Source: Tolypothrix sp. PCC 7712 (lineage in GTDB: Bacteria; Cyanobacteriota; Cyanobacteriia; Cyanobacteriales; Nostocaceae). Taken from it: 64,000 bases of DNA. The position numbers were made by a program, and so were the translations under genes. The notes under the pieces were generated by a model that had not been told where the DNA came from, did no database searches, and saw only the letters and a list, made by a program, of their open reading frames with translations. Positions 56,080 to 64,000 of this stretch are shown piece after piece. Every line of letters begins with the position of its first letter. Positions within the stretch are counted from its first letter, which is position 1. The stretch spans positions 5,581,390 to 5,645,389 of the forward strand of contig NZ_CP063785.1 of assembly GCF_025860405.1 (NCBI RefSeq). Reading direction: 5' to 3'.

Positions 56080-57747
56080 ATGGCTACAGCACAACAGCCA
56101 GAAAATAAAAGCCAGCAACCACGTACCGTTGCAGATTTAGTAGAAGACATAGAGAATCTTACCAAAGAAATCCAAGATTTATATTGCTCAGATCAAATAC
56201 CTTGGGTGCTAGGAGTCTCCTGGGGAAAAGATTCAAGTGCAACGCTACAGTTAGTCTGGAATGCGATCGCTCTTCTTCCCCAAGAAAAACGAAATAAGCA
56301 AATCCATGTAATTACTACAGATACTCAGGTAGAAAATCCTATCGTCTCTGCTTGGGTACGCAAATGTTTACAACAGCTAAAGTCTGCAGCACAAGCACAA
56401 GGAATGCCCGTAGAACCGCATTTGCTGCAACCAGTTGTTCAAGACACATTTTGGGTAAACCTGATTGGTAAAGGTTACCCAGCACCGCGTAATCAATTCC
56501 GTTGGTGTACCCAAAGATTGAAAATTAATCCAGCCAACCACTTCATCCGTGAGATGGTGCGTGCAAACGGCGAAACTATCCTAGTTTTGGGTACTCGCAA
56601 AGCTGAAAGCGCAAAACGTGCGGCGACAATGGAAAAGCATCAAATGGGGAGAGTACGCGATCGCCTCAGCCCCAATGCTAGTTTACCTAACTCTCTGATT
56701 TATACGCCGATTGAAGACTGGAGTAATAATGATGTCTGGATTTATCTCAATCAATATGACAATCCTTGGGGAAACAGCAATAAAGAATTATTTAGCATGT
56801 ATCGAGGGGCAACAGCAGATAATGAATGCCCCCTAGTTGTTGATACTTCTACACCTAGTTGTGGTGATTCTCGCTTTGGTTGCTGGGTTTGCACATTAGT
56901 TAATAAAGATAAATCAATGGAGGCGATGATCCAAAATGATGAAGAAAAAGAATGGATGCAGCCTTTATTAGATATTCGCAATGAATTAGATATTAAAGAC
57001 GATCGCGAGAAAAGAGACTTCCGCCGCATCTGGGGGGAAGTGCAATTATTTGAGCGTAATAAAGATGGGGAAATTTCTGTAGAACCAATACCTGGCCCAT
57101 ATACTAAATATTGGCGTGAGTATTGGCTAAGAAAATTATTAGCAGCGCAAACTCAAATTCGTCGCACAGCACCAGAAAATATGCGTGATATTACCTTAAT
57201 TACTCTTGAAGAAATGAGTGAAATTAGGCGCATTTGGTTAGAAGAAAAACACGAATTCGATGATAGTTTACCCCGCATTTATCATGAAGTAACTGGTGAA
57301 GTCTTCCACGATCCCCGTCCTGGGGCTGATAATAGTTTACTGGGTAGCGATGAATGGGCGGTATTAGAAGAAATCTGTGCAGATGATGCTATGCACTTAG
57401 AACTGATGGCGAAATTGTTAGACACAGAGCGTCAGTTTCGCAAGATGGCGCGGCGTGTGGGGATATACGATAGTTTAGAGAAATGTTTTAAGACAAGTTC
57501 ACGTTCCCAGAAAGATGCAGTTGAATACGCTCGTTTAACTCGTGATTTAAAACAAGCTGTTGATCAGGGCAATGTGGAAAAGGTTAAGCAGCTAACTTTA
57601 GGAGATTTTGCAGTTCCATCTGAACCAGTAGAAGTAACTACAGAAAAAGCAGAAGTAACCAGTGAGTTATCTTCTGACAAATCAAAAACTTGGGGAGACA
57701 TGAAATTTCAGAATAAGGAAAAAAAATCTAAAAGAAATTCTAAATGA
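56080..57747 (+). CDS. dndC: DNA phosphorothioation protein DndC
   Basis: A 555-residue PAPS-reductase-like enzyme. The PP-loop is GVSWGKDSS (45-53). Cys143 (FRWCTQRLK) and Cys250, 261, 268 and 271 (NECP, PSCGDSRFGCWVC) fit binding of a [4Fe-4S] cluster. An acidic, helical C-terminal half (about 290-555) is longer than in the smallest homologues. DndC is thought to adenylate the DNA backbone and pass sulfur delivered by a cysteine desulfurase. AAGGAG precedes the ATG. It is adjacent to dndB on the other strand and followed by a nuclease gene after 117 bases. Confidence 0.9.
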   Translation: MATAQQPENKSQQPRTVADLVEDIENLTKEIQDLYCSDQIPWVLGVSWGKDSSATLQLVWNAIALLPQEKRNKQIHVITTDTQVENPIVSAWVRKCLQQLKSAAQAQGMPVEPHLLQPVVQDTFWVNLIGKGYPAPRNQFRWCTQRLKINPANHFIREMVRANGETILVLGTRKAESAKRAATMEKHQMGRVRDRLSPNASLPNSLIYTPIEDWSNNDVWIYLNQYDNPWGNSNKELFSMYRGATADNECPLVVDTSTPSCGDSRFGCWVCTLVNKDKSMEAMIQNDEEKEWMQPLLDIRNELDIKDDREKRDFRRIWGEVQLFERNKDGEISVEPIPGPYTKYWREYWLRKLLAAQTQIRRTAPENMRDITLITLEEMSEIRRIWLEEKHEFDDSLPRIYHEVTGEVFHDPRPGADNSLLGSDEWAVLEEICADDAMHLELMAKLLDTERQFRKMARRVGIYDSLEKCFKTSSRSQKDAVEYARLTRDLKQAVDQGNVEKVKQLTLGDFAVPSEPVEVTTEKAEVTSELSSDKSKTWGDMKFQNKEKKSKRNSK

Positions 57748-57864
57748 ACATAACTATTACGACTAGCGGAATTCAAAATTAATACAGCAATTGATTTACG
57801 CCATACTGTACCAGCATAAAAATCCTTACCAATTACCTATTACCTATTCCCCCAATAGCAGCTA

Positions 57865-58560
57865 ATGCCATTTGATATTCAACTGCTACCAAAAATTGAT
57901 GCCAAATCTTTGCGAGAATCTGGTAAGCAATATTATGTAGATGCTCAAGGAAATCGTTTACCTAGCGTCACGACAATACTTAATGCTACAAAACCTCAAG
58001 CAGATCGTGATAGATTACTAAACTGGAAAGCGCGTGTGGGTACAGAAGAAGCAAGCCGCATTACTACGGCTGCTAGTCGCCGGGGAACGAAAACACACAA
58101 GCAAATTGAACGCTATCTACTGGGGGAAAATCCTGTTTGTTCGGAAGCTAGTCTTCCTTATTGGGAAAGTATCAAGCCTGTTTTAGAAAAAATCAACACA
58201 ATTAGACTCGTGGAAGGTTCAGTTTTTCACTACGATTTAAAGTATTCTGGCAAGGTAGATTGTATTGCTAGCTATCAAGGAATACCTTGTGTTTGTGAGT
58301 GGAAAACTGCTGATAAACCTAAAGGGTCAATTGAGCGTTTATATGAGTATCCTCTGCAATTGGCAGCATATATAGGAGCAGCTAATAAATATTATGGTGA
58401 TTTTGGGATTGAGATAAATCATGCGCTTTTGGTTGTGGCGATTCCTGAGATGGTGGCTGAGGTTTTTTGGTTGGAATCAGATACAATTAAATCTTATTGG
58501 CAGCAGTGGGAAGCTAGAGTTAGTGAATATTGGCAGCGTCAAAAATATTGGTCTTCTTGA
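57865..58560 (+). CDS. RecB/Cas4-like PD-(D/E)XK nuclease
   Basis: 231 residues. The nuclease core lies at about 100-160: YSGKVDCIAS gives the Asp, and CEWKTADKPKG gives the E-x-K. YPLQLAAYIGAANKYY near 175 is the QxxxY-type helix of the RecB/Dna2/MGME1 family. An N-terminal VTTILNATKP and a basic RGTKTHKQIERYLLG helix precede it. No Cys cluster is seen, unlike Cas4. It lies 117 bases after dndC on the same strand and could serve the Dnd system, but the association is only positional. Confidence 0.75.
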   Translation: MPFDIQLLPKIDAKSLRESGKQYYVDAQGNRLPSVTTILNATKPQADRDRLLNWKARVGTEEASRITTAASRRGTKTHKQIERYLLGENPVCSEASLPYWESIKPVLEKINTIRLVEGSVFHYDLKYSGKVDCIASYQGIPCVCEWKTADKPKGSIERLYEYPLQLAAYIGAANKYYGDFGIEINHALLVVAIPEMVAEVFWLESDTIKSYWQQWEARVSEYWQRQKYWSS

Positions 58561-58596
58561 TAAGAAACACTGAACCTTATTGATTTATGGTGAAGC

Positions 58597-58645
58597 AGCG
58601 CTGCGGGAGGGTTTCCCTCCGCAGGCGACTGCTGAACCCGAAGGG
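58597..58645 (+). repeat. palindromic repeat flanking the dnd region, copy 2
   Basis: AGCGCTGCGGGAGGGTTTCC, then CTCCGCAGGCGACTGCTGAA and CCCGAAGGG. Same orientation as the copy at 45388-45435. The two lie about 13 kb apart and bracket the helicase-dnd-nuclease genes. Confidence 0.85.
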
Positions 58646-58693
58646 TGCGTTGCGCTACGCGACAACACACCCTACATTTGAATACCACTTAAT

Positions 58694-59911
58694 TTATGAT
58701 TCCATGACTGCTAGCACCGATTTGGGTAATAATTTATCTTTAAACCAAATAATTCTTGCTGGAACATCATTTAATTTCACGCCAGCTTTTTCTAAATTCA
58801 ATCTTTCAGAAATAGCCAAAATTAAATCATCTCTTCCCGCACGTCGTACTTGCGAGAATTTCTTTTGTAAATATTCTGGTCGCCAATAACCGACAATTTC
58901 TAATAGGAATGTGCGTCCATCAGGATGGACTAGGCGAAAATCGGGAATCATCACACTTCCCGGAATCGGAATTAAATCAACTTCTCGCTCTAATACCCAC
59001 TCCGATTTCAGCGCATCCCATTTATCAGCAAAGGATGCTTCTAGCATACTATCGTAGGGTTTACCTGGGGAGTAGTGTGTTACTAAACCACATTCAGAAT
59101 TGAGGGTAAAACGTCCAGTGCGCCAAGTGTTAGTGTAAGCGTCGCGGGTTTGCAGGGTGGAAGCGAGACTCCAGCGAGTTACATGGAGTAAGGCGGGGAT
59201 AAGTTTAGCGATCGCTAACCCGTAACGCGTACTAGGATTAAATAAACTAGTAGGGCCGTCAATGGTAATTGTAAACCCATGATCGGCATCGCCTTCAATA
59301 TAAGCCATCAGTTGAAATAACTTGAGATAGCGAAATAACAGCTTATATTCCCCCGGAACGTTGCGATGAGCATTTAATATTAATTGACTGGCTTTATAAA
59401 ATACTCCCTGTACTTGTGATAGGTTATAGCGATGCAATAAATCTTGGGGTGTGGGTGCATCAAAAACCGTCAAAATTTTATTTTCATTTAAATCAGCATA
59501 TAAGCCATTATGAACTTGTTCGGGTAAAACTTCTCGCTCAAGTTCATGAGTTAATTCATCAGCAATTTTATTCAGGGTAAGTTGAGTCGCTTCCTTGCTA
59601 GGAACAGATTTTGCAGCTAAAGCAAATACCCGTTCTCGTAACATGGGTGGTTCAAGGGGACTCACCACTTCAAAGGTGCAAAAACTGCTTTTAAGAATAT
59701 AAGCCAAACCTCGTTTGACGCGGTAATCTGTGGTATCGCCTTCAAAATCTGTAAGTTGGCGTTCTAGCATCCCTTGAGTTTTGCCAACTGCTGCTTGGAA
59801 GTAGGCGATTAATTCGTTAGCTAAATTGATATGTTTATCATCAATTTTTAAGCGCTTGGGGATGATTTCTTCCCCGTTGTGGCGGTGCATTAAAAGTTCT
59901 GTGGGCAACAT
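58694..59911 (-). CDS. Bax1-like (DUF790) nuclease partner of XPB
   Basis: A 405-residue DUF790-type protein: MLPTELLMHRHNGEEIIPKR at the N-terminus, helical middle (about 40-250), and a C-terminal PD-(D/E)XK-like part (about 280-395) with PDFRLVHPDGRTFLLEIVGYW carrying the D and E residues. In archaea DUF790 proteins are Bax1, the nuclease that pairs with the XPB helicase in DNA repair. Here the XPB-like gene lies directly upstream on the same strand, 82 bases away. The link to XPB is supported by co-location and by known archaeal pairs. Bacterial function is inferred. Confidence 0.82.
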   Translation of the reverse strand: MLPTELLMHRHNGEEIIPKRLKIDDKHINLANELIAYFQAAVGKTQGMLERQLTDFEGDTTDYRVKRGLAYILKSSFCTFEVVSPLEPPMLRERVFALAAKSVPSKEATQLTLNKIADELTHELEREVLPEQVHNGLYADLNENKILTVFDAPTPQDLLHRYNLSQVQGVFYKASQLILNAHRNVPGEYKLLFRYLKLFQLMAYIEGDADHGFTITIDGPTSLFNPSTRYGLAIAKLIPALLHVTRWSLASTLQTRDAYTNTWRTGRFTLNSECGLVTHYSPGKPYDSMLEASFADKWDALKSEWVLEREVDLIPIPGSVMIPDFRLVHPDGRTFLLEIVGYWRPEYLQKKFSQVRRAGRDDLILAISERLNLEKAGVKLNDVPARIIWFKDKLLPKSVLAVMES

Positions 59912-59993
59912 CTTCTAATTCGTAATTAATAATAAATAGTACGCAGATGGAAAAGGATGAACACAGATGGACGCTGATAAAGGCATGAGTTGA

Positions 59994-61529
59994 TTATGTT
60001 AAATCGGATGAGTCTTCGCTGCGATTTGTAGAATAATTGATTTCTAACTGTTCCGCAGCTTTAGCAGTTCTTTCTTTACCTGTTCCATAGACAACTTGCA
60101 GATGCCCTTTTTTACCTTTTTTCTCTTTGTGTTCTTCGCGTCTTCGCGGTTCGTTAATCTTCTCCATCCCCCTACGACGCGCCGAAGTTCTTTCTTCACT
60201 CGTGTCTTCAGCGACTACTTCATATAAAATCGCCTGTTTATTGGCAATATTTCCCTTACGTAAAACTCTTCCCAAACGTTGAATATATTCCCTTGTTGAA
60301 CCAGTGCCAGATAAAATAATGGCAATCGCTGCTGCTGGAACATCAACACCCTCGTTCAACACATGGGAAGCTATTAAGGTGTTATATGCACCTTCCCGAA
60401 ATTTAGTTAAAATTTCATGCCTTTCTTTTACAGGAGTTTGATGAGTAATTGCCGGAATCAGCAACTCTTGGGAAATGCGGTAAACGGTAGCATTATCAGC
60501 AGTAAAAATGATAATTCTTTCGGGATGATGTTTAGCTAATAAATTAGCTAAAATTCGCAACTTCCCATCAGTCCCCAAGGCGATTTCCTTGGCCTCACGG
60601 TGTGCTAACATAGCTCTGCGTCCAGTTTGCGATCGCGCGCTCATTTGCACAAACATTTGCCAACCCTGTATACTCCCTAGAGAAATCCGCGAGTCACGTA
60701 AAAAATCGTTGCGGGTTTGAATTAATTGGTTGTATTTTTCCCGCTCAAGTTGGGATAATTTCACCTTAATTTGCACAATTTCATGTTCTGCTAAGGCTTT
60801 CCCAGCTAAATCTTCAGCGCGTTTGCGATATACTTCTCTACCAATGAGGATATTTAAATCAGCGTGTTTACCATCGGTGCGTTCGGGAGTCGCTGATAAC
60901 CCTAAACGATAAGGTGCGATCGCATATTCGGCAATCACGCGATTAAAATCTGTAGGTAAATGATGGCATTCATCGAAAATCACCAACCCATATCGATTTC
61001 CCAAGCTTTCCGCATTAATCGCTGCACTATCGTAGGTAGCAATTAAAATTGGTGTTTTATCTTTAGAACCACCACCCAATAAACCCACCTCTGCATCGGG
61101 AAAGGCTGCTACCAAGTGAGCATACCACTGATGCATCAAATCTAAAGTCGGTACCACAATCAATGTGCTGCGGGGTGTGGCTTGCATCGCCATCTGTGCT
61201 AAATAAGTCTTTCCCGCCGCCGTTGGTAGCACGACTACCCCTTGTCTCCCGGCGAGTTTCCAAGCCGCTAACGCCTCACTCTGGTGGGGATAGGGTTCCA
61301 TTTCCAAAGTAGCTACCAAATCTAAGGGATAAAATTCCTTCGCCTCATCAAGAAAGTCAACCTCTTCGGCTTGTAGTGCTTCTACCACAGAACGATATTG
61401 AATTGCTGGCAAGCGGAACTTTTCTACCCGGTCATCCCATGTGGCATAATCCATCCAGGCTTTACCCCGTGGTGGTGGATGTAGTATGAGTGTACCGCGA
61501 TCAAAAGTGAGTGTGGGAGTGCGAGCCAT
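59994..61529 (-). CDS. XPB-like DEAD/DEAH helicase
   Basis: A 511-residue superfamily 2 helicase. An N-terminal extension (about 1-75) resembles the XPB damage-recognition region. Walker A is LPTAAGKT (about 101-108), then FDECHHLP near 185, GLSATPER, and LNEGVDVP and QRLGRVLRKG in lobe 2. The basic tail (about 455-511) contains EPRRREEHKEKKGKKG, a peptide whose DNA matches a common intergenic repeat (see findings). Archaeal XPB works with Bax1 in excision repair; the DUF790 gene is downstream. The role in cyanobacteria is inferred. Confidence 0.82.
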   Translation of the reverse strand: MARTPTLTFDRGTLILHPPPRGKAWMDYATWDDRVEKFRLPAIQYRSVVEALQAEEVDFLDEAKEFYPLDLVATLEMEPYPHQSEALAAWKLAGRQGVVVLPTAAGKTYLAQMAMQATPRSTLIVVPTLDLMHQWYAHLVAAFPDAEVGLLGGGSKDKTPILIATYDSAAINAESLGNRYGLVIFDECHHLPTDFNRVIAEYAIAPYRLGLSATPERTDGKHADLNILIGREVYRKRAEDLAGKALAEHEIVQIKVKLSQLEREKYNQLIQTRNDFLRDSRISLGSIQGWQMFVQMSARSQTGRRAMLAHREAKEIALGTDGKLRILANLLAKHHPERIIIFTADNATVYRISQELLIPAITHQTPVKERHEILTKFREGAYNTLIASHVLNEGVDVPAAAIAIILSGTGSTREYIQRLGRVLRKGNIANKQAILYEVVAEDTSEERTSARRRGMEKINEPRRREEHKEKKGKKGHLQVVYGTGKERTAKAAEQLEINYSTNRSEDSSDLT

Positions 61530-62269
61530 TGATAACTCAGTTTATACCTAGATTTTCATATTTCATTACTCATAACGCAAAATGTGCATAGTTGTGTTGA
61601 TAGCCACTAAGTTGAACGGGTTTCTCAGCTTCAAGCAAGTGGTATCATTAATAAGGGTTTAGTAATGCTTAAAACCTACAAAATCTAGATGATTTCCGCT
61701 AAATTGAGTCAAAGCAAAAAAGTCTAAACTATATAGTAGGACTCATATTTGATTTTTTCTCAGCTAGGTAGAGCTTTCATCATCCCATCAATCAACAACG
61801 CCAAAAATTTCTCTAACAAAGCAGGTGACTGGTTGAAATACTGGCTGTATTTACATCGTGCTATATTATTCTTATAGCAATATGGGATTTTTACTTGTTA
61901 ATTGATGGCTTGATTATCGATTAATCAATCAGTAAAAATTATTTTATTTAAGCGGTCACTACCATAATATATAAAATCTTCTGTTACTTCTTTAGATAGA
62001 TGCATAACCCGCAAATATTGGCTGTTAATTTAGGCGAGGTATCATAGGTGTGCATCTATCATCAAGCAAGAAATACATATTTGTTCACACTCTAGCCTGT
62101 GATAATTTGGATGATGAGTATATTTTTTTGAAGACGAAGCTTTTCTCCTGCATTTTGCTAAAAATCAAGTGCTAATTCTCTAGATTTTTAATTTGATGAT
62201 TTAAAGAAGAGTGTTTTTTTATTTGAATTTTATCAGCTGTATGTAAATTCTGATTAGTAAAATTTTTCT
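61530..62269. other. intergenic region, possible gene remnant only
   Basis: About 740 AT-rich bases between XPB and the sensor gene. A possible TetR remnant at 61760-61863 is listed separately. I see no other coding stretch or repeat. Confidence 0.4.
61760..61863 (-). pseudogene. possible TetR-family regulator C-terminal remnant
   Basis: Minus-strand reading ends SQYFNQSPALLEKFLALLID and then GMMKALPS before a stop. This resembles the last helices of TetR-family repressors. It is only about 34 codons, with no DNA-binding domain visible upstream. Low confidence. Confidence 0.3.
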
Positions 62270-64000
62270 ATGCGATCGCACTTATCATGGAAATCTGCAA
62301 ATCAGCTTCCGGCTTGGACTTCTTATGTAGTTTTAATAGGAACGCTGTTACTGACTGCGGGAGCAACAGGCTTACTAGAAATCACAGCGGCGACTCAAGA
62401 TAAGTTGCGGTTTCAAAATGCAGTTACTCGCACTCAAGACAATATTCAAAGTCGTTTAGATACCTATATCACCTTGCTGCGCGCAGGTAGTGCCTTATTT
62501 GCAGCGAATGAAAAAGTAAGTCTGGCAGAATTTCGTGCTTTTGTCGAAAGATTGAACTTAGAAGAACGTTATCCGGGAATTCAGGGAATTGGATTTTCAA
62601 AGCGAGTTAGCGCAGAAGAATTACCTGGATTACTCAGCGATATGCAAAAGCAGGGAGTGAAGAACTTTAACCTGCGACCGAATTATCAACGCAATGAGTA
62701 CCACTCCATCATTTACTTAGAACCTCTGGATCGGCGCAATCAAGCCGCCATTGGTTACGATATGTATACCGAAGCCGTGCGACGTGCGGCGATGGAACGC
62801 GCTCGAGATGGTGGCACAGTCGCAGCATCTGGTAAGGTGACGTTAGTACAGGAAATCGATCAACACAAGCAAGCTGGCTTTTTAATTTACATTCCAGTTT
62901 ACCGTCAAGGAATTATACCCAATACAATTGGTGAGCGCCAAGCAAATTTACTCGGCTTTGTTTACAGTCCCTATCGTGCTGATGACTTACTACAAGGGAT
63001 TTTTGGCGGAGAACAGCCTCTAGTAAATTTTGACATTTATGATGGCACAGAAATTAAGCCAAACAATTTATTACACACCTCTAAAAGTAATTATACGGTT
63101 AACAATTCCTTTTACCACCCCCAATTTCAAACCACTCACATAATCAAAATTGCTGGACGTAATTGGACGATAGTTTTCCAGTCTCAGCCAGAGATGGATT
63201 TACTATCGTCCAGAAATTTAGTGCCTTATATTGGCTTTACGGGTGTAGTTATTAGTTTTATTTTATTTGGCATTACGCGATCGCTCAATCGGGCGCGTAA
63301 TGCAGTCGAAACATCAGCCATCGCCTTGGGAGTATCGCAAGCTGCACTCAAAGAAAGCGAAAAGCGCTTTCGGCGGTTAGTAGAATCGAATATTTTTGGT
63401 GTTGCTTGCACTGACTTTGAGGGAAACATCAAATACGCCAACGAATATTTCCTCAGAATGCTAGGTTACACCATAGAAGATATGGTTGCTGGTACAATTC
63501 ACCCCAATCACATTACACCCGCAGAATACCTATCTTTAGATAACCAAGCAATTACAGAACTAAGAAATCATGGAGTAGCAACTCCTTTTGAAAAGGCATT
63601 TATCCGTAAAGATGGTACCCGCGTTCCTATTCTCATTGGTAGTGCATTGGTACAAGCATCGGCGAGCGAACCCGAAGAAATTATTACCTTTTATTTAGAT
63701 TTAACTATTCCCAAACAAATAGAAGCAATATTACGTCAAAAGGAAGAACAATTAAGCTTAATTACTAATGCTGTTCCTGTATTTATTTCTTATATTGATA
63801 ATCAACAACGCTACCGATTTAATAATAAAAAATATGCAGAATGGTATGGAGTATCAAGCTCAGAACTCCACGGAAAGCATATTAAAGAAGTGGTAGGCGA
63901 AGCTAATTACCAGACAATTCGCCCTTATATCGAAACAGTATTATCAGGAAAAACAGTAACCTACGAAGTAGAAATTAGTCCCCCAGATGGTAGCATTCGT
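62270..64000 (+). CDS. CHASE-PAS sensor protein, 3' end outside window
   Basis: 577 codons are open to the window edge with no stop. A membrane helix (about 17-37) is followed by an extracytoplasmic CHASE domain (about 60-290): YITLLRAGSALFAANEKVSL, RYPGIQGIGFS and YRQNxYH-type core (NYQRNEYHSIIYLEPLDRRN). A second helix is at about 318-340. Then come at least two PAS domains: ESEKRFRRLVESNIFGVACT near 363 and QLSLITNAVPVFISYIDNQQ near 493. The output domain (histidine kinase or GGDEF) lies beyond the window. Ligand unknown. Confidence 0.85.
   Translation, partial: MRSHLSWKSANQLPAWTSYVVLIGTLLLTAGATGLLEITAATQDKLRFQNAVTRTQDNIQSRLDTYITLLRAGSALFAANEKVSLAEFRAFVERLNLEERYPGIQGIGFSKRVSAEELPGLLSDMQKQGVKNFNLRPNYQRNEYHSIIYLEPLDRRNQAAIGYDMYTEAVRRAAMERARDGGTVAASGKVTLVQEIDQHKQAGFLIYIPVYRQGIIPNTIGERQANLLGFVYSPYRADDLLQGIFGGEQPLVNFDIYDGTEIKPNNLLHTSKSNYTVNNSFYHPQFQTTHIIKIAGRNWTIVFQSQPEMDLLSSRNLVPYIGFTGVVISFILFGITRSLNRARNAVETSAIALGVSQAALKESEKRFRRLVESNIFGVACTDFEGNIKYANEYFLRMLGYTIEDMVAGTIHPNHITPAEYLSLDNQAITELRNHGVATPFEKAFIRKDGTRVPILIGSALVQASASEPEEIITFYLDLTIPKQIEAILRQKEEQLSLITNAVPVFISYIDNQQRYRFNNKKYAEWYGVSSSELHGKHIKEVVGEANYQTIRPYIETVLSGKTVTYEVEISPPDGSIR

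Noticed and set aside
58587..58889. 100-residue + frame after the RecB-like nuclease
   Set aside because: It starts in the 49-bp repeat and runs antisense to the Bax1 gene.

Overview
The window looks like chromosomal DNA from a filamentous, probably heterocyst-forming cyanobacterium (Nostocales). The support is: frequent HIP1 octamers (GCGATCGC); heptameric short tandem repeats between genes; an IS701-type element; RpaA; carboxysome shell genes ccmK3-ccmK4; an rRNA spacer carrying tRNA-Ile and tRNA-Ala; and a cyanobacterial-type LexA box. I do not assign a species.

Layout. Positions 1-5010 are a ribosomal RNA operon on the + strand (16S cut by the window edge, tRNA-Ile, tRNA-Ala, 23S, 5S, terminator). 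Then come tRNA-Ser(CGA), an ISAs1-type transposase remnant, rpaA (-), a YheT-like hydrolase and a TspO-like membrane protein. From 9.5 to 20.9 kb lie three large secreted-type RTX proteins: a PhoX-like/phytase-like/GDPD phosphodiesterase, an alkaline-phosphatase-superfamily enzyme, and a Calx-beta/DUF4114 protein. The first two share a nearly identical C-terminal RTX module and terminator, which suggests a phosphorus-scavenging locus that grew by duplication. From 21 to 26 kb there is an oxidoreductase remnant cut by a MITE-like element, a cupin, a hydrolase, two unknown proteins and ccmK3-ccmK4. From 26.3 to 31.5 kb a hybrid histidine kinase and a REC-GGDEF-EAL protein overlap by 4 bp on the - strand. 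From 32 to 39.4 kb come a MOSC protein, ctaB, ctaA and the divergent cytochrome oxidase operon ctaC-ctaD-ctaE. From 40 to 45.3 kb come a Ser/Thr kinase, a PstS-like protein, tRNA-Thr, argF and lexA with its LexA box.

The most interesting region is 45.4-61.5 kb. It holds a DNA phosphorothioation (Dnd) locus: a candidate restriction helicase, a 57-residue protein translationally coupled to DndD, a SLH/DUF3370 protein, a Uma2 nuclease, a Dnd-associated protein, dndB, dndC and a RecB-like nuclease. Beside it is an XPB helicase/Bax1 (DUF790) nuclease pair. dndB is split by an IS701-family element whose TTAA target duplication is visible, and removing the element restores one open frame. No dndE or dndA is seen. 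Two nearly identical 48-49 bp repeats flank the Dnd cluster. The window ends inside a CHASE-PAS sensor gene.

Domain and family names come from motif recognition by eye. No database search was run.
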